This document shows positions 38,201 through 51,487 of a DNA stretch of 64,000 nucleotides, piece after piece. The stretch comes from Rhodosporidiobolus odoratus (lineage: Eukaryota; Basidiomycota; Microbotryomycetes; Sporidiobolales; Sporidiobolaceae). Positions within the stretch are counted from its first letter, which is position 1. The number at the start of each line of letters is the position of its first letter. Under the pieces are notes generated by a model. That model made no database searches. It was not told where the DNA came from and saw nothing but the letters and a program-made list of their open reading frames with translations. A program made the position numbers and the translations under genes. Location: contig JAOANU010000017.1 in assembly GCA_034387635.1 (NCBI GenBank), positions 827,700 to 891,699 of the forward strand, read 5' to 3'.

Positions 38201-38294
38201 GCTGACATCAACTCTACTATACTCTGCAGCTCCCAGCTATCGAGGCGCCGTCCGTCCTCGTCCTGCCGCTCCAAGCCTTACCGATGAAGAGTAG
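35254..38294 (+). CDS. Telobox protein, TRF/Taz1/Tbf1-like telomere-repeat binding protein
   Basis: Seven exons (35254-35707, 35769-36070, 36131-36593, 36636-36855, 36924-37142, 37204-38153, 38230-38294) give 890 residues. The N-terminal third has a helical block (ASQKLAQRITLVLAEAGKAL, FTNNDFLDLESFRPLF, SPLRLLLRQANRATFLYLIF, DDATIKLLIGLRC) compatible with a TRFH dimerisation domain. The middle is acidic and probably disordered. Near the C-terminus is one Myb/SANT motif (NNPWTDAETRFLEVWLKETG, then RIVRLHGRNG and TRSNVDLKDRARNIRARY). VDLKD.(W/A)RN is the telobox signature, known from TRF1/2, Taz1 and Tbf1, but the Trp of KDKWRN is Ala here and the middle Trp is also replaced. It probably binds telomeric or TTAGGG-like DNA. 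The exon at 36636-36855 is the least certain. Confidence 0.75.
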
Positions 38295-38400
38295 ACTTGC
38301 ATCTCCCAGCCGTGAAAGCCGTTTCCTCATCAGACGAGCCACGTCTAGACTCAGAGACGATAAGCACCACGAGCTTGCTAAACTACGAGAGACAGAGAAT

Positions 38401-40669
38401 CTACGCAAGGGCTTTCGACTTGTAGAGGAGGATGTAGGCCGAGTGATCCTCGCCTGCAGGTCGCGGGTCAAACTTAGTACTTTCCCGTGCAACATACATC
38501 GAGGAAGTGTCGAGAGAATAGGCGGAGTAGGAGCGTACCTCCGCCTTCGAGTCCCAGAATTTTGTCGCGCGAAACACGCGACACCTTGTCGTCGTCGAAC
38601 TTGAACCATTCCTGCTTGTCAGGGTCTTCGTCCCACTCTGGCTCGCCACTTTCCTTGTTGCGAGCGGCGGCCGACCACGCTACATAATGACCTAGAACCG
38701 AGGCGTGCGCATGGGATCAGTCTGGCATGTGTTCTCGCGGAAGAGGAAGAACGTACCCCCGTCTGCACTGGCACCCTTGTGCGATACAATGCCAGCAAGC
38801 TCGTACAACCCGCTCACATTCGCACCCGAGTCGGCTTCGAGGTCGGGATGAACCAATGAGGCGAGGATCGCGAGTTCCTCCTGCCTTTTCGCCTCTTCGT
38901 CCGGAAGCTCGCCAGCCGTGCTCTGGTCAACTAGCATCGCATCTGGCGGGTCGTCTGTGTCGGCAGCGGCCGCAGTTGCAGGCGCCGTGTTAGCGGAGTC
39001 GACCTGCTTCTTCACCTTGCGGCGAGCCTTGGCGCGCTCACGTCGGTCCTTGTCGAAGTCCTTCAGTTTTTCGTTCACCGGGAGAATCTTCCGCTTCAAG
39101 TCGTCCGACACCAATTCCACTGCGTCAAGGTCGAACGGAAATTTGACCTTGCGCATGACCTTGGTCTTCTTGCCGATTTCGCGCCTCCAGTAGAAGCGGA
39201 CGAGATTGACGGTGAGGTAGGAAGGCAGGCGAGAGATACGGGTCGTTTCTTTGTAGACAGCTTGTCGGCCGAGGCTTGGGCTGTTCTTCTCGATTTCTTG
39301 TTCAAGCGACTGAGTCAAGGTATGCATCAGCTCGGGTTTTCATCGGGGAAGACAGGAGGATGCGTACTTCGGCAATGCCTTGCATCATGTAGTTGGTAGT
39401 CGAGGAGATATTGCACTTGACCTCAAGGAAAGGTTCGTTGCTTATCGTCGCGTCCTCGTCGGGGGCTTCGGCACTCTTGAGGCTGTGTGACACCAAGGTT
39501 AGCGCACGAGGTTTCGGAAAGGGAGAATCGAGGCCGCACGTCTTGACGAACTCGCCCATAAGGTACTGTTCGACGAATCTGCCGCCGTTTCCAAGCGCAC
39601 TCGACTTGACTGCCTGTACGATCGCGCCCCATGCCTCCTGTGCGTCCTGCTGAGCGTATTGTCCGGACTGGCGAGACCGCTCGGCGAATTGAGGCGCGAA
39701 TTGACGCAGCATCTGCAACACGAGATGCGGTCATTAGAGTTTGCCGGCAGATGAACGGGGCGAGCGTACCCCGAGAAAGGCGAGAGGAGGGAAGCCGTCT
39801 GTCGTCCTTCCCATGTTCCGGTAAAGATCGCGCAGTGAGTGGGTGAGGTGCAAGTCGGGCTGTGCAGCCGCACCTTGCGAGCTGTGGGGGCGAACATGCG
39901 GATCAACCACTTGGAAAAGACGTAGGAGCAATGAATACCAGGCAGCGCGTACTCGTTCAAGGCGGTCTGCAGCTCCGGAATAGCACGTAGGACCTGAATG
40001 GTCGAGTTCATGTAGCAGGTATTACCTAGATGGTAGCAGGCTGATCAGTGAGGCGCCGATAACCATGCGAGAGTGTCAGCATACCAAGATTCGTCAAGCC
40101 AACGGGGTACTTGGCCTGTCGAAAAGAACTCAGCTACGATGAACAGGCGTCAGTTCATACCGGACGTACCGATTGGGCGAGCTCAACGTCCGTCATGTCT
40201 TCCATGAAGACGGTAGCTTTGGCAGGCGCTCGGGGAATTGGGCCTGCGGGGCCGATGACCTTGAGGTCGAAGGCAAAACCGAGAGTTAAGACCGACTTTC
40301 GAAGATACCATGGCTGTCGCTACTCACCATAACCGTCTGGCCCTGTGTAGTGATAAGTCCTTTACAGAGTCAGCCTTTCGTGAAGGAGCGAACGGCGAGG
40401 GTGAAAAGGACAGACAGCTTTGAATCCCAGCTTCGAGAGATCGGCGTCGTCCTGTCAAGAGCGCGTTAGCTCAGCAGCTTGGTCGGATTCGGACAAGACG
40501 AGCGTACCTTGAGCATGCCACCCTTTACCGGCACTTTGACTTTGTCGGTGGGGACGCCGGTCAGTCCATAGATCCGGTCTTTAAGCCATGCACCGCTCTG
40601 CTGCGGGTCGAAGTCGGGCAGGATGTACGTCTTGCCTGCGTGCTTGAGCGTGATCTCGAATAGAGCCAT
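38401..40669 (-). CDS. UBP6: Proteasome-associated ubiquitin-specific protease UBP6/USP14
   Basis: Twelve exons from 40508-40669 to 38401-38453 give 521 residues. Ubp6/USP14 binds the 19S proteasome through its ubiquitin-like domain and trims ubiquitin chains. Seen: an N-terminal UBL (FEITLKHAGKTYIL, DFDPQQSGAWLKDRIYGLTG, GGMLKDDADLSKLGFKAGQT); the Cys box VGLTNLGNTCYMNSTIQVLR with Cys115; THSLRDLYRNMG; QYAQQDAQEAWGA; ETTRISRLPSYLTVNLVRFY; and the His box GHYVAWSAARN with His455 followed by WFKFDDDKVSRVSRDKIL and EDHSAYILLYKSKAL. Very small exons occur: 15 nt (40328-40342), 31 nt and 36 nt. The gene is convergent with the telobox gene (106 bp apart). Confidence 0.94.
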
Positions 40670-41329
40670 TGTTACGGAGAGGCAAGAAGCGGAAGATGAC
40701 ACGCGAGTTTGGCTGTCGTCAGCGAAAGGCAAAATCTCGCCGCATTTCTCTGCCCAGCTCGAGTCAGTAGTCCGTGAATCTGCGCTCTTTTTCCAGTGTG
40801 CACACGTGCAATAGGGCACAGTGCGAGGCGACGAGGACTCCAGACGATGGTCGTGACTTTTCGATTTTTCGAGTTTCATCTCTTTCTTTCTTGCTGCGCT
40901 TTCTGGCTGTTCGGATACCTGGTCCTACAAACAACGCCTTCAATCTACTTTTGAGACTCGTCGCTTATCATCTTGCCCCCGTGCGTTGCCTCATCTGCTA
41001 CTCCCATCGCCTTCAAGTCTCAGCTTCCATCCGGCGTCTCTAGGGGATGCCAGCCGCTGCAGAAATAGGGGGAAGCATGAGTGAGCTAACGAGCATGTCG
41101 TCGTCCCCATCTCTACACCTTCACGTGGTCGTCCCCGTCACTACACCTTTTCTGGATGCGACCTGCTTCTTTCCTGCGATGAAACTACACCCTCTCTCGC
41201 CTTCAACACCGTACTCGCCGGGTTCTTTGTCAACTCTTCCTCTTCTTACTCGCGCGCGGCTGTCATCGGCGGAATGTGAAGCGTAGAAAGCTTTCCTCCT
41301 TGAATCCCCCCGTTTTCCCTCGCAACAGC
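40670..41329. promoter_or_regulatory. Divergent upstream region of UBP6 and DAHP synthase
   Basis: About 660 bp separate two divergent starts. An 79-codon + strand frame at 41047-41283 has no homology to DAHP synthase and is not in frame with it, so it is probably a 5' leader frame. No Gcn4-type site was confirmed. Confidence 0.4.
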
Positions 41330-43139
<1,810 letters not shown>

Positions 43140-43411
43140 GGCTGCCTACACTTGAGTACCCAGTAGCTGACTTGCATAGAATACATAGCCCTTACGCCGG
43201 TGTCACGGAGCAAGTCTGTGCGCAGAGAACAACGAAGGTCAAAGCGCCGTAAATGGCAGGGTGCCAGGAGCGGTCAGGCGGCCCGAAGCGGGACATGCTC
43301 ATGATCACGTGCCGAGCCAAGAGAAAGCACTAAAAGTTGATAGAAGCTTTCCCAGAGGTACCGGCTACGTTTTTTGACTTGTACGTGTAATTTTGCTGAG
43401 CTAACACAGCA

Positions 43412-43504
43412 GCCCCTATGGCTCAGTGGTAGAGCGTTCGCCTAGTAAGTTGCTTCGGCACTTTCTGGTAGCGAAAGGTCCATAGTTCGATCCTGTGTGG
43501 GGGC
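43412..43504 (+). tRNA. tRNA-Thr (anticodon AGT), with intron
   Basis: The cloverleaf folds by eye: acceptor GCCCCTA with TGGGGGC, D-arm GCTC/GAGC, anticodon stem TTCGC with GCGAA, and T-arm CATAG/CTGTG around TTCGATC. The anticodon AGT is at 43444-43446. A 22-nt intron (about 43448-43469) sits one base 3' of the anticodon, the canonical position. Confidence 0.92.
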
Positions 43505-43505
43505 A

Positions 43506-43511
43506 TTTTTT
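43506..43511 (+). terminator. Pol III terminator of tRNA-Thr
   Basis: A run of six T begins two bases after the tRNA 3' end. Confidence 0.75.
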
Positions 43512-44083
43512 CTTGGTACCAAAGTGTTCTCCCTTTTGCATAACGAGAAGGCACTCTGTGTCAGTATACAGGCCTGCTGGCCATCTGGTGTGCTTGTCAG
43601 TCGTCCCTATGGCAGGATTGAAGCAAGCAAGCTGGTAGGGTTTTCACCCAGACCCCTCTGTCTTGAACGTTATAGGAATTCTCTCACTGATATGCTGTGC
43701 CCTTGGGGATAGACAGCAGTGCCTACATCACCACAAGGGGCTGTGGCTGCAGTGAGTCAAGCAGTTGGATGCATCCCACTTTCCTCCATCTTTCCACCGG
43801 AACAGGAATGCTTGGGCAGATGGGGTTCCTGTGTTGTAGAATGGGGAAAGCACTGTTCTATCTATGAGGTATCCATTAGGTCCACCTCTGCCATCTTTCA
43901 GCCCTCTTTCAGCCCTCAGTTGTCACATCTTTGGGGACACTTGCTCCCATGACAGAGCTATTGGACGTGTGAACAAGGTGAAGTTGCTGAGACGGTACGA
44001 TCAGGTATTGCTTTACTGCAGGCAAAGCTTCATGCCTAGCAGCATAGATAAAAAAGGGGGGGGGGGGGGGGTAAAGGGAGAGG

Positions 44084-44130
<47 letters not shown>

Positions 44131-47100
44131 AAAAGGGAGAGGGGAGGGGGGGAAGAGACACTCAATGTGCACTGCAGACTTCCCCAGCTGTGGGGGGGGT
44201 TACACACAAAGCTGCTGAGCAAAGCAACTCAGCCTTGCCGCAAAAGTGTTGCTTTGCAGTTTCCCCATGCGCATATTGCCCTGTGGACCAGGGAGGCAAC
44301 ACACAAGGTAGAATACTAGGTCAATGCTTCACTGATCCCCTATGCAGCGTATTCTTGCAGTCAGCTGAGCCTCGTAATTAATGTGACTTGGTCTGAGCCG
44401 CAATTTAACATATGACTTCTGCCCGGGGGGCATGACTTACTGACATCGTACAGGGTATCGAGGGTTGGCAACCATGCTACTCATGAGTATGTTTGAGCCC
44501 TGCCCGTCCAAACATACTGTGTACAGGCAACAGCTCATCCATAACAGTGTTTTTGTCAGCCCAAAGTCAAAGCAAATGCCAAGAACAAGGAGGTCGAGGC
44601 AAGGTTGCCCAAATCTCTGCAACAGTGCATCCAGGTCAAAGGAACACATTTCAAGAACAAAAGATCTGCCACAATAACAAGGGCTTATGGCCGTGTCATG
44701 AGGATTGTTTGGTTTGAGTCCATTAGGCTTGTTGGTCTGTGCAGGTCAAACATCCTATGCTCGCGCTCTTCTTGCCTAATCTGCTACATGTATGCTCTCA
44801 TATTGGCTAGTAGCAAAAAGAAAAAGTCTGGAGACCTCAGCACATCATAGTTCTGCTCTGAATTGCCACTGGCACATGCAGTAAACAGAAGAAGAAGGGT
44901 CCCGTGGACCTTGTGCAGCACCCTGCCACGCACTCAGTCTGCCCTCTTGTGCTATGGAGACAGGCGTAGGCTGTACATGCAATCACCATCACAAAGGAAA
45001 ACTCCAAAATATGCAAGGCACTCATCATATTTACTGGGTTCAGGTCTCAATTTCAATTAGAAGGCCACAACTACTCTACTCAGTACAGTGTGCAGCTCAA
45101 GAAGGCCTTATGCCCTGATCTCCGTCCTGATATGACATTACACAGCCATGGCTTGGGGGAAATGCCGACACGCGGCAGTGCAAACTTTGAAACCTTGCTA
45201 GCACCGGACTCATCAACCCCAACAATACTTGCTGTGATAGACATGGCAGCCTTGGCGCTAAGGCAACACACCAATTCTGATGAGAGAGAATCTTATGGCA
45301 TGGCCAAGTCCTGGGAGCCGTTGACATCACAGAGCTATTTCACCTACCCTGTCTTGCAGCATTTACTTAGCAACCACACATAGGCTGTAATAGACAGCGC
45401 GAGAAAGAGACTACTGGGGACACTGGGCGTGCAAACTGAGCTCTAGCGTGAAGTCCTGGTATACAGGTTGTGCTGGGCTGGGCAACTAGTGATGGGAAGT
45501 TAAGGGAGAAAGACTGCCGATGCGGCTGCTAGGGCTACCATCCTATCTAGTGCGCCCCCATGTGTTAAGTCTTATTCTCTTCCTATTTGCTTTTCTTTCT
45601 TGTCTTTCACTTACATACTGGTTGCTATTTGTTTGCCTTACTACAGATGTACCCGCCTATTGACTACTGGAGTGTGTGGCAGGTTTGGATGAAGTGACGG
45701 CATCTGAGGCAACTTATGTAGAATGGTTATGTTTGTTTTCTTTCCCTCTCCATTCCTTTACATAGCTATGGCATCTCTTTCACTGTTGACTCACGTTGTT
45801 AGCGCTCTGGTAAGCTAGTCCTGCTCGACGCAAAAAGTGCTTCCTGCTGAGTTCCTGCCCTCCCGTGTGGTCGACATTGGTGGACTCAGCAGCGGCTGAC
45901 TGGGCTTGGACTGACTCAGCCAATCCCTGGTGTTCCCAAAGCTTGCAGTACCTGGTAAGAAAGCTGCTCTGTTGCTGGGTTCGTTGATTGATTTGTTGAC
46001 CAAGTCCTGATCACCTTTTTGTGCCGTGGCACAAGGAGGAAATGCTGCGCCTTGTGAGAAGGCAAGCGTTGACCTGTACTTGTGGACTTTCTGAAACCGG
46101 TCATTTGCCTTGTGGACAGACAGAAATCTTGAGAGATTGGTGATTACACCGTGATGTGTCCGATACATCCATTGTTGAGAAAAAAAAGAGAATGAAGGCA
46201 AGGACAGGTTTGCTTCTGGCCTTCTCTCCCTCAAGCCAGATGTCTCGCATGACATCTGATGATGAGACCACATACAACAAGCTGCTGACATCCGTGATGG
46301 CCGGTCATGCATGCAAGCTGGGGGTGGAAGGAAGGTAAGCAGGCTGAGAAGGTCACAACAGTGGGCAGCTTTTCTAGCCTATGGCATGTTGGACAATGTG
46401 CTTGGGAGGTTGCGCTCCATTACTCAGCCTACACAAGGAGAGAGGCGCATCTCTTGCATTACGATGCTGCCACAAAAGAATAAATGATCACTTCCACGGT
46501 CCACTGTACTTACATAGCATCAACATGTGTGTCTTGCGAATCCAGCACATGCCATTCAGAATCACAGTCTATTGCTGCTCTGTAGGTGTCTGTTGGACAT
46601 GCCATAGGAACAGCTGTGTGACTCTCTTAAGATGTACTAGAGTAAGTGTAGGACAAGAGTCTGGACTTAGTATACCCAGCAAGCTCAACAGTTCCAGTAC
46701 CACAGAGTATGTGAAGGGTCACACACTGCAAATGAGACAAGCCTCAGTGTATTGTCACCAGGTCACCGGCCAGTGACAGGATGACAAAGACATTGACCGA
46801 GCACAACATTGACCATGAGAGTTGTTGTAGTACTGATATCATTGAAGGACAGGAGCTGTGCTTGGGTGAGGCGAGGAAGAAAGGGGCAGCAAGGATAGCG
46901 GCAAAGAAAGCATCATTGCTGAAGCTAAAGAAGGAAGAGGAGCAAAGCCAATTTCATCCCATAAGTCCAGCCCAATCACACAGGAATGCCCCCAGTGAGC
47001 CAGGTCTCTCATTCTCCTTGACAGGGGTAGTTGCAAGGTTAACTAACTTACCTGGGCTTGAAGTGTAGAGCATTGTGCAGCACAAAGCAAAGTCACAGTG

Positions 47101-47699
47101 GCAGAAGAAGGAAAACAGGAAAGTTGCCAATCAGGGACTGTTCGCTCGCTTTGCTCGCTGAGTGGTCTTGCTTGTTACATCAGCTGCAGTACATGACATA
47201 TGCACAGTCTCCCCAGCACTGGCCAGTTCAGGAAGTGAGAGCTGTGACAAAGGCCAGTGGACAAAGTCAACCTCTAGAGCGGAGTAGATGCAGAGCAGAA
47301 TGTCCTGCTTGCTCCTTTTCAACCTGGTCATTTCCAGACAAGTATTGGGACACTGAGAGAAGCTATAACCTCTGCTGCACACAGCAGCAGAAGCTGTAGC
47401 TCTATCTGGCAGAGAGCAAAAGCCCAAGTCTGAACCAGAGTAAGAAGAACTGCAGTGCGGAGAGAGTGACCTACTCCTGTGCCTGCACACACCTGAGCTT
47501 GGGGGGGAGGCATGGTAGGAGCCAATCTTCTTTGAGATTTGCAATAACAGCCATTTTAAAGATCCCCTCACCCTAGACAGGGGCAGGATTGCCCTGGAAC
47601 TGAGCCAAAGCTTACAAAGAAGCACTTGCACACTGTGCTAGAGATACATAAGCTGGCCAGCGCACTAAGCTAGCAATATGCCGGGTGGGGAAGCCGAGC
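43512..47699. other. Gene-poor, CpG-poor stretch, about 4.2 kb
   Basis: No protein family was recognised on either strand, and the open frames are short. Base usage differs from the genes to the left: few CpG, more TpG/CpA, and long homopolymers. It is probably made of decayed repeats, but no end structure or domain was found to prove this. Confidence 0.45.
44056..44129 (+). repeat. Long G homopolymer block
   Basis: A 16-nt G run (44056-44071) and a 43-nt G run (44087-44129) flank the motif TAAAGGGAGAGGGGA. A near-identical motif follows the second run, so the block looks internally duplicated. It is potentially quadruplex-forming and prone to length error in assembly. Confidence 0.9.
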
Positions 47700-47704
47700 A
47701 AAAA
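47700..47704 (-). terminator. Pol III terminator of tRNA-Leu
   Basis: Five A on the + strand are a T5 run on the minus strand, three bases past the tRNA 3' end. Confidence 0.7.
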
Positions 47705-47707
47705 CCT

Positions 47708-47799
47708 TGATGTCTGTGAGATTCGAACTCACGCCCTTTCGGACTAGCGAGCTTCAAAGAGCCTTAAGCTAGCGCCTTAGACCGCTCGGCCAAAACACC
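47708..47799 (-). tRNA. tRNA-Leu (anticodon AAG), with intron
   Basis: Minus-strand cloverleaf: acceptor GGTGTTT with AGACATC, D-arm GCC/GGC with a long type-II-like loop, anticodon stem CTAGC/GCTAG with anticodon AAG (complement of 47763-47765), a 12-nt intron just 3' of the anticodon, a variable arm, and T-arm GTGAG/CTCAC around TTCGAAT. Confidence 0.9.
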
Positions 47800-48000
47800 G
47801 GGTGTGGAGCCACTGATTTGTGCGTAATTGATACACCGTAAAAATGTTGTGACAAAGAAACACCTAGAGTGCCTACATATCAGTGACGTAAACACTAGTC
47901 TACATGGCAGTCCAGTGTGAGCCATGGCATGCATACAAAGTACGTGCTCAGAATGTCTTGGGGACCGTGGACAGCGGATCTCCAACACAAGAAGGCTCTG

Positions 48001-48085
48001 CCTGTTTGTTTGTTTGTTTGTTGGCTTGTTCCAGATTCAGAGTCTGCATTGGGCCTGAGGCCCATGTAGACAACAAAAGAGGGGG
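48001..48085 (-). mobile_element. LINE 3'-end fragment, (AAAC)n-tail subfamily
   Basis: On the minus strand it ends in a degenerate AAAC repeat preceded by the conserved 3' terminus and the hairpin GGGCC-TCA-GGCCC with outer GTCT/AGAC arms. It is only about 80 bp long and lies immediately next to another 3' end of the same family. Confidence 0.75.
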
Positions 48086-48097
48086 AGTATCAAAAAA

Positions 48098-49105
48098 TGG
48101 ATGTTTGTTTGTTTGTTTCATTCCAAGATTAAAGTCTGTATCGGGCCAGTGGCCCATGTAGACTACGAGAGATGGGGGGGAAAGCGAAAACATGGCAAGG
48201 ACGATTTGAAAGGAGGGGAGAACAAAAAGAAGGGGACAGAAAGATGGGAAGGGAGAAAGGAACCTGCTCTGTCACTAATTCACCGCTTCACTGCACCCCC
48301 ACTGTGTTCCTCCTCACTGTAACGCCACCACTCTCCGGTACTGTGGCATAGAGCCGCGGGAAGCGATCAGTAGCATTGATGTAGGTTAGGACCGCTGGGA
48401 GGAAGGCTTCTGTAGAACGCAGGGATCTGAGGGGGGGGGGGGGGGGGGAGGGGGAGGTTCCGGGTAGGGAGGGAGGAGAGGAGGATAGAGCGCTGGGGGG
48501 GAGTCGAGAGGGCAAGAGAGGAAGAAATGCTTGCGGGCTCCTGGTCACTGCACTCACAAAGGCCGGTGGGGTGGAGCCTTGCACGGTGCAGGGGGTGGGC
48601 AAGTCTAGAAAAGTCGGTTCGAAAGCAGGTGAAGAGGGAAGCCAGCGGTGGGGGGAGAGACCGTAGGCGGCGGCGGACAGCGGAGGAGGGCGGGGCGAAA
48701 TCAACGTCGCGGAGAGCTGCCCCAACTGGGGCTGTAGACCACTCCCTCTCCCATTGAAGCTTCAAGGCAGCTTTTTGCCGCCTGAAGCACCGGAGCTGTG
48801 CTCCTGGGCAAGGTGTGGCCCCCCAAGATCCGTCCTGCGCCGTCTGCCTGCCCGGAACTCGGCTGCTGAGACGGCCCGCGGTGGACCCGACGCGCGGCAA
48901 CTCCGCTCATTCCCCCCCCCCAGTACGAGCTCCCCTCATTGTCAAGCAAGGACAGGCTAATCTCAAATGCTTTGCAAGGCATCACCAGCCCCCTGCGCCG
49001 ACCCTGCTTCCTCTCCGCTGCCGCCGTCGCTTCAATCCCATTGCCTGCTTCTCTCCGAGCCATCTCGTCCGCCAACTCGTTCCCCTCAGAAAAATGGAAT
49101 ACAGG
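48098..49105 (-). mobile_element. 5'-truncated LINE (RNase H end plus C-terminal domain), decayed
   Basis: The minus-strand 3' tail (AAAC)n is at about 48101-48118, with the hairpin at 48143-48155. Upstream on the minus strand are remnants of the C-terminal ORF: NELADEMARREA (end of RNase H), LQAAKSCLEA/ALKLQWEREWSTAPVGAALR, and LARLHPTGLCEC-type Cys motif, now split between frames. An 18-nt G run lies within it. No reverse transcriptase is present. Confidence 0.75.
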
Positions 49106-49111
49106 CTGAGG

Positions 49112-49615
49112 GACTGAGGCAAGAGGGGAGAACACAGAAAGCGGAAGATATGCGACAATTGAGAAGGACCCCGCTCCGTCACTGACCCACCGGTTAACTG
49201 TACACAAAACATGCTTTTCTGCCATTCACCACTTGAAAGAACGGCCACGGTCCTCCGTTACTGAGAAATAAAGCCGCAGGCAGCGACCCATAACGCTGAC
49301 CAAGGTGAGGAATGCTGGGAGCGAGGTGTCCAAAGGACGGAGCAACCTGGAAGGAGGTAGGTGCCGGGTGATGACAGAGGAAAGGAGGGCAGCACGCTGC
49401 ACAGAGTACAATGGAGGAAAAAATGTTCTTGGGTTCCAGTTTTGCTGCAGAGGCAGAAGGCCGGTAACACGGAAGTTGGTGCGATACAGAGGGTGGGCAA
49501 GGCTAGAGATTGTGGTGCAGAGGCAGGATTGGAAGGTGGTCTGTGATTGAGGCAGAGACCGGAGGCAACAGCGGCAAGCGGCAAGCAGAGGATAAGGCGG
49601 GCAGGACGATTGCTC
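49112..49615 (-). mobile_element. Decayed LINE 3'-half fragment
   Basis: It parallels the previous element from the 3' UTR (GGGGAGAACA...CCGTCACTGACCCACCG on +) through the C-terminal ORF (LAHPLYRTNFRVTGLL, QRAALLSSVITRHLPPS), but the tail and hairpin are missing and the frame is broken. Confidence 0.6.
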
Positions 49616-49929
49616 AAAGGCATGCACCACCTGCTGATGTGGCCCACTCCTGCGCAGAGTTTGAGACTGTTCTACAATGAACGTGTCTTTCTTGTCTGCC
49701 TTCGCTTGAGAGCCAGGCTGTGGCAGCGCATCGTAGCTGGGTATTACTATATAGAGCTCGAAGAAGAGCAGGAAGCACTTCTTGCAGAAGACGCGGGTCA
49801 GGACAATGCCTGTCAATCACACTGGCTGCCCACACTACTTCACTAGCAAGATCAGACATCTCAGAAGGGCATCACAGATGTTCAGACACATCTAGACAGT
49901 TTTTGTGATGAGAAGCAAGTTGTCAATTG

Positions 49930-50041
49930 TTTGTGTGTTTGTTTGATTCCAAGTCTAAAGTCTGTATCAGGCCAGTGGCCCATGTAGACTACGAGATAGG
50001 GGGGAAAGCGAAACCACGGCACAGAGGACAAAAAGGAAGAG
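49930..50041 (-). mobile_element. Extremely 5'-truncated LINE insertion with 12-bp target-site duplication
   Basis: It holds only the tail, the conserved terminus and the hairpin (AGGCC-AGT-GGCCC region). It is bounded by perfect 12-bp direct repeats AGTTGTCAATTG at 49918-49929 and 50042-50053. The body is 112 bp. Confidence 0.85.
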
Positions 50042-50749
50042 AGTTGTCAATTGCCGGCAGAGTGACCCCAGGACGGATCAGCCAGCTAGCCGGCGAATGC
50101 CAATCACTCAGCACTCGATCATCAGCATCACCTTGCTGATTATCAACAGCCGGCAAGCCGGTCCTGGCCAATTAAGCTGATCCAATCTCTACTCCTGCTT
50201 CCACTGGTTCCCAACGCTGCCTTGTCGGGTTCAAGAAGGGCCAGAGCGCTCTGAGCAGCAGTTCTCCTCCCCCAAGTAGTCCTTGCTGTCCACCTGCCAA
50301 AGGTCCAGCCACTGCGATGTCTTGTGCTAGACACAAGCTGCGGCAGCTCCGCTCATCTCCTTCTCTCAGTACAGTTGCCCCTGTCCTCCAGCACCGACAG
50401 GCTACGCTACATGGCCTCCCTTGGGATGGCCATCTGCTTGTGTCTGCCCAGTCGCGCCTCAATGTGAGTGGGAAGGAGCAGAGGGCGCATGCGCAGCCAG
50501 AGGGAATGTGTCTGGCAAGACAACTTCCAACTACCAACCGACCCCGTGTCATGCAGCAAGCGTGGCACTACCGGCAGTCCTCTCTCTGGGCTTCTGGGCT
50601 GAGGCCTTGGATGCATCTCCTCTTTCTTGGTCTTGCGAGCCAATTGCGGCTCTTTGTGACCTGCCCTCTCTTCTCTTATCATTGCTTGTAGCTTGTGTTC
50701 TTGCTACTTCTTTGGGACCACCAAACGAACATGTGAGCAATAAATTAGG

Positions 50750-51085
50750 AATGCCCTCTACTTTGCTCTGTCCTGGGCGGGATGTAAAGGGAAAAGGAAG
50801 ACAAGGAGGGATAAAGAACCCACTTCATCACCCACTCACAGCTTCAATGCACACATGCCGCGCTCTTCCGCCAATCCCTGATTCACAGCAATACCAGGTC
50901 ACTGTGGTATGAAGTTTTTTATTCCTTGGTTCTCAATCAGTTGCGTTGATGTATGAGAGAAATGCTGGGAAAAGCCTTGAAAGAAAGGAGGGAGCTGATA
51001 GGGGGGAGTTGTCAGGTGGGCAGGGCGGAAAGGAGGGCGGAACACTGGACGAAATACAGCGCGCAGTCGGTCCTCTTCTGTAATC
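50750..51085 (-). mobile_element. Old decayed LINE fragment
   Basis: Similarity by eye to the 3' UTR and C-terminal part of the neighbouring elements (stop-region block around 50830-50990). There is no tail and there are many substitutions. Confidence 0.45.
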
Positions 51086-51487
51086 TTCTGCCTACACAGC
51101 ATGCGGGGGTCTTCTCAGTCAATAAATCAAGCATGAATCAATCCGCGTGCATGATGCAGAAGCCACATCTTTCAGGCCTGAGCTGCACAATGCAAGAAGG
51201 CAAGTTACAGACACCTGACGTTGATGCGTAGAGACAAGGCGTTGGGACTGCTCAGCTGTGGCAACCAATGTAAGAAGCAGGGATGAAGGAAGCTGATGGG
51301 AACAAACGGTATAGGAGATCATACGAAGTCACTCCGGAAACTTTGATATCTCTATCTTCCTTGCAGTGACTGGACTATACTATTTGAAGCCAGGGCTCCA
51401 AGCTCTCAGAGAGCGTAATGAAGGTTCACAGCTACACAAGGTCAGGACATGCTCTTTGTATTCGGAAAGCTAGCACGGATCCTATTA

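Noticed and set aside
39882..39952. A 29-nt intron in UBP6
   Set aside because: Moving the donor to GTACGC at 39952 and the acceptor to CACAG gives a 71-nt intron and the correct conserved frame.
41047..41286. 79-codon open frame as the N-terminus of DAHP synthase
   Set aside because: It is out of frame with the enzyme core, has no homology, and stops before it.
43909..44222. Minus-strand proline-rich open frames
   Set aside because: They are translations of the long G homopolymers and have no coding support.
48001..48120. Repeated GTTT units as a possible CRISPR or telomere array
   Set aside because: They are uninterrupted tetranucleotide tails next to LINE 3' ends, without spacers and unlike telomere repeats.
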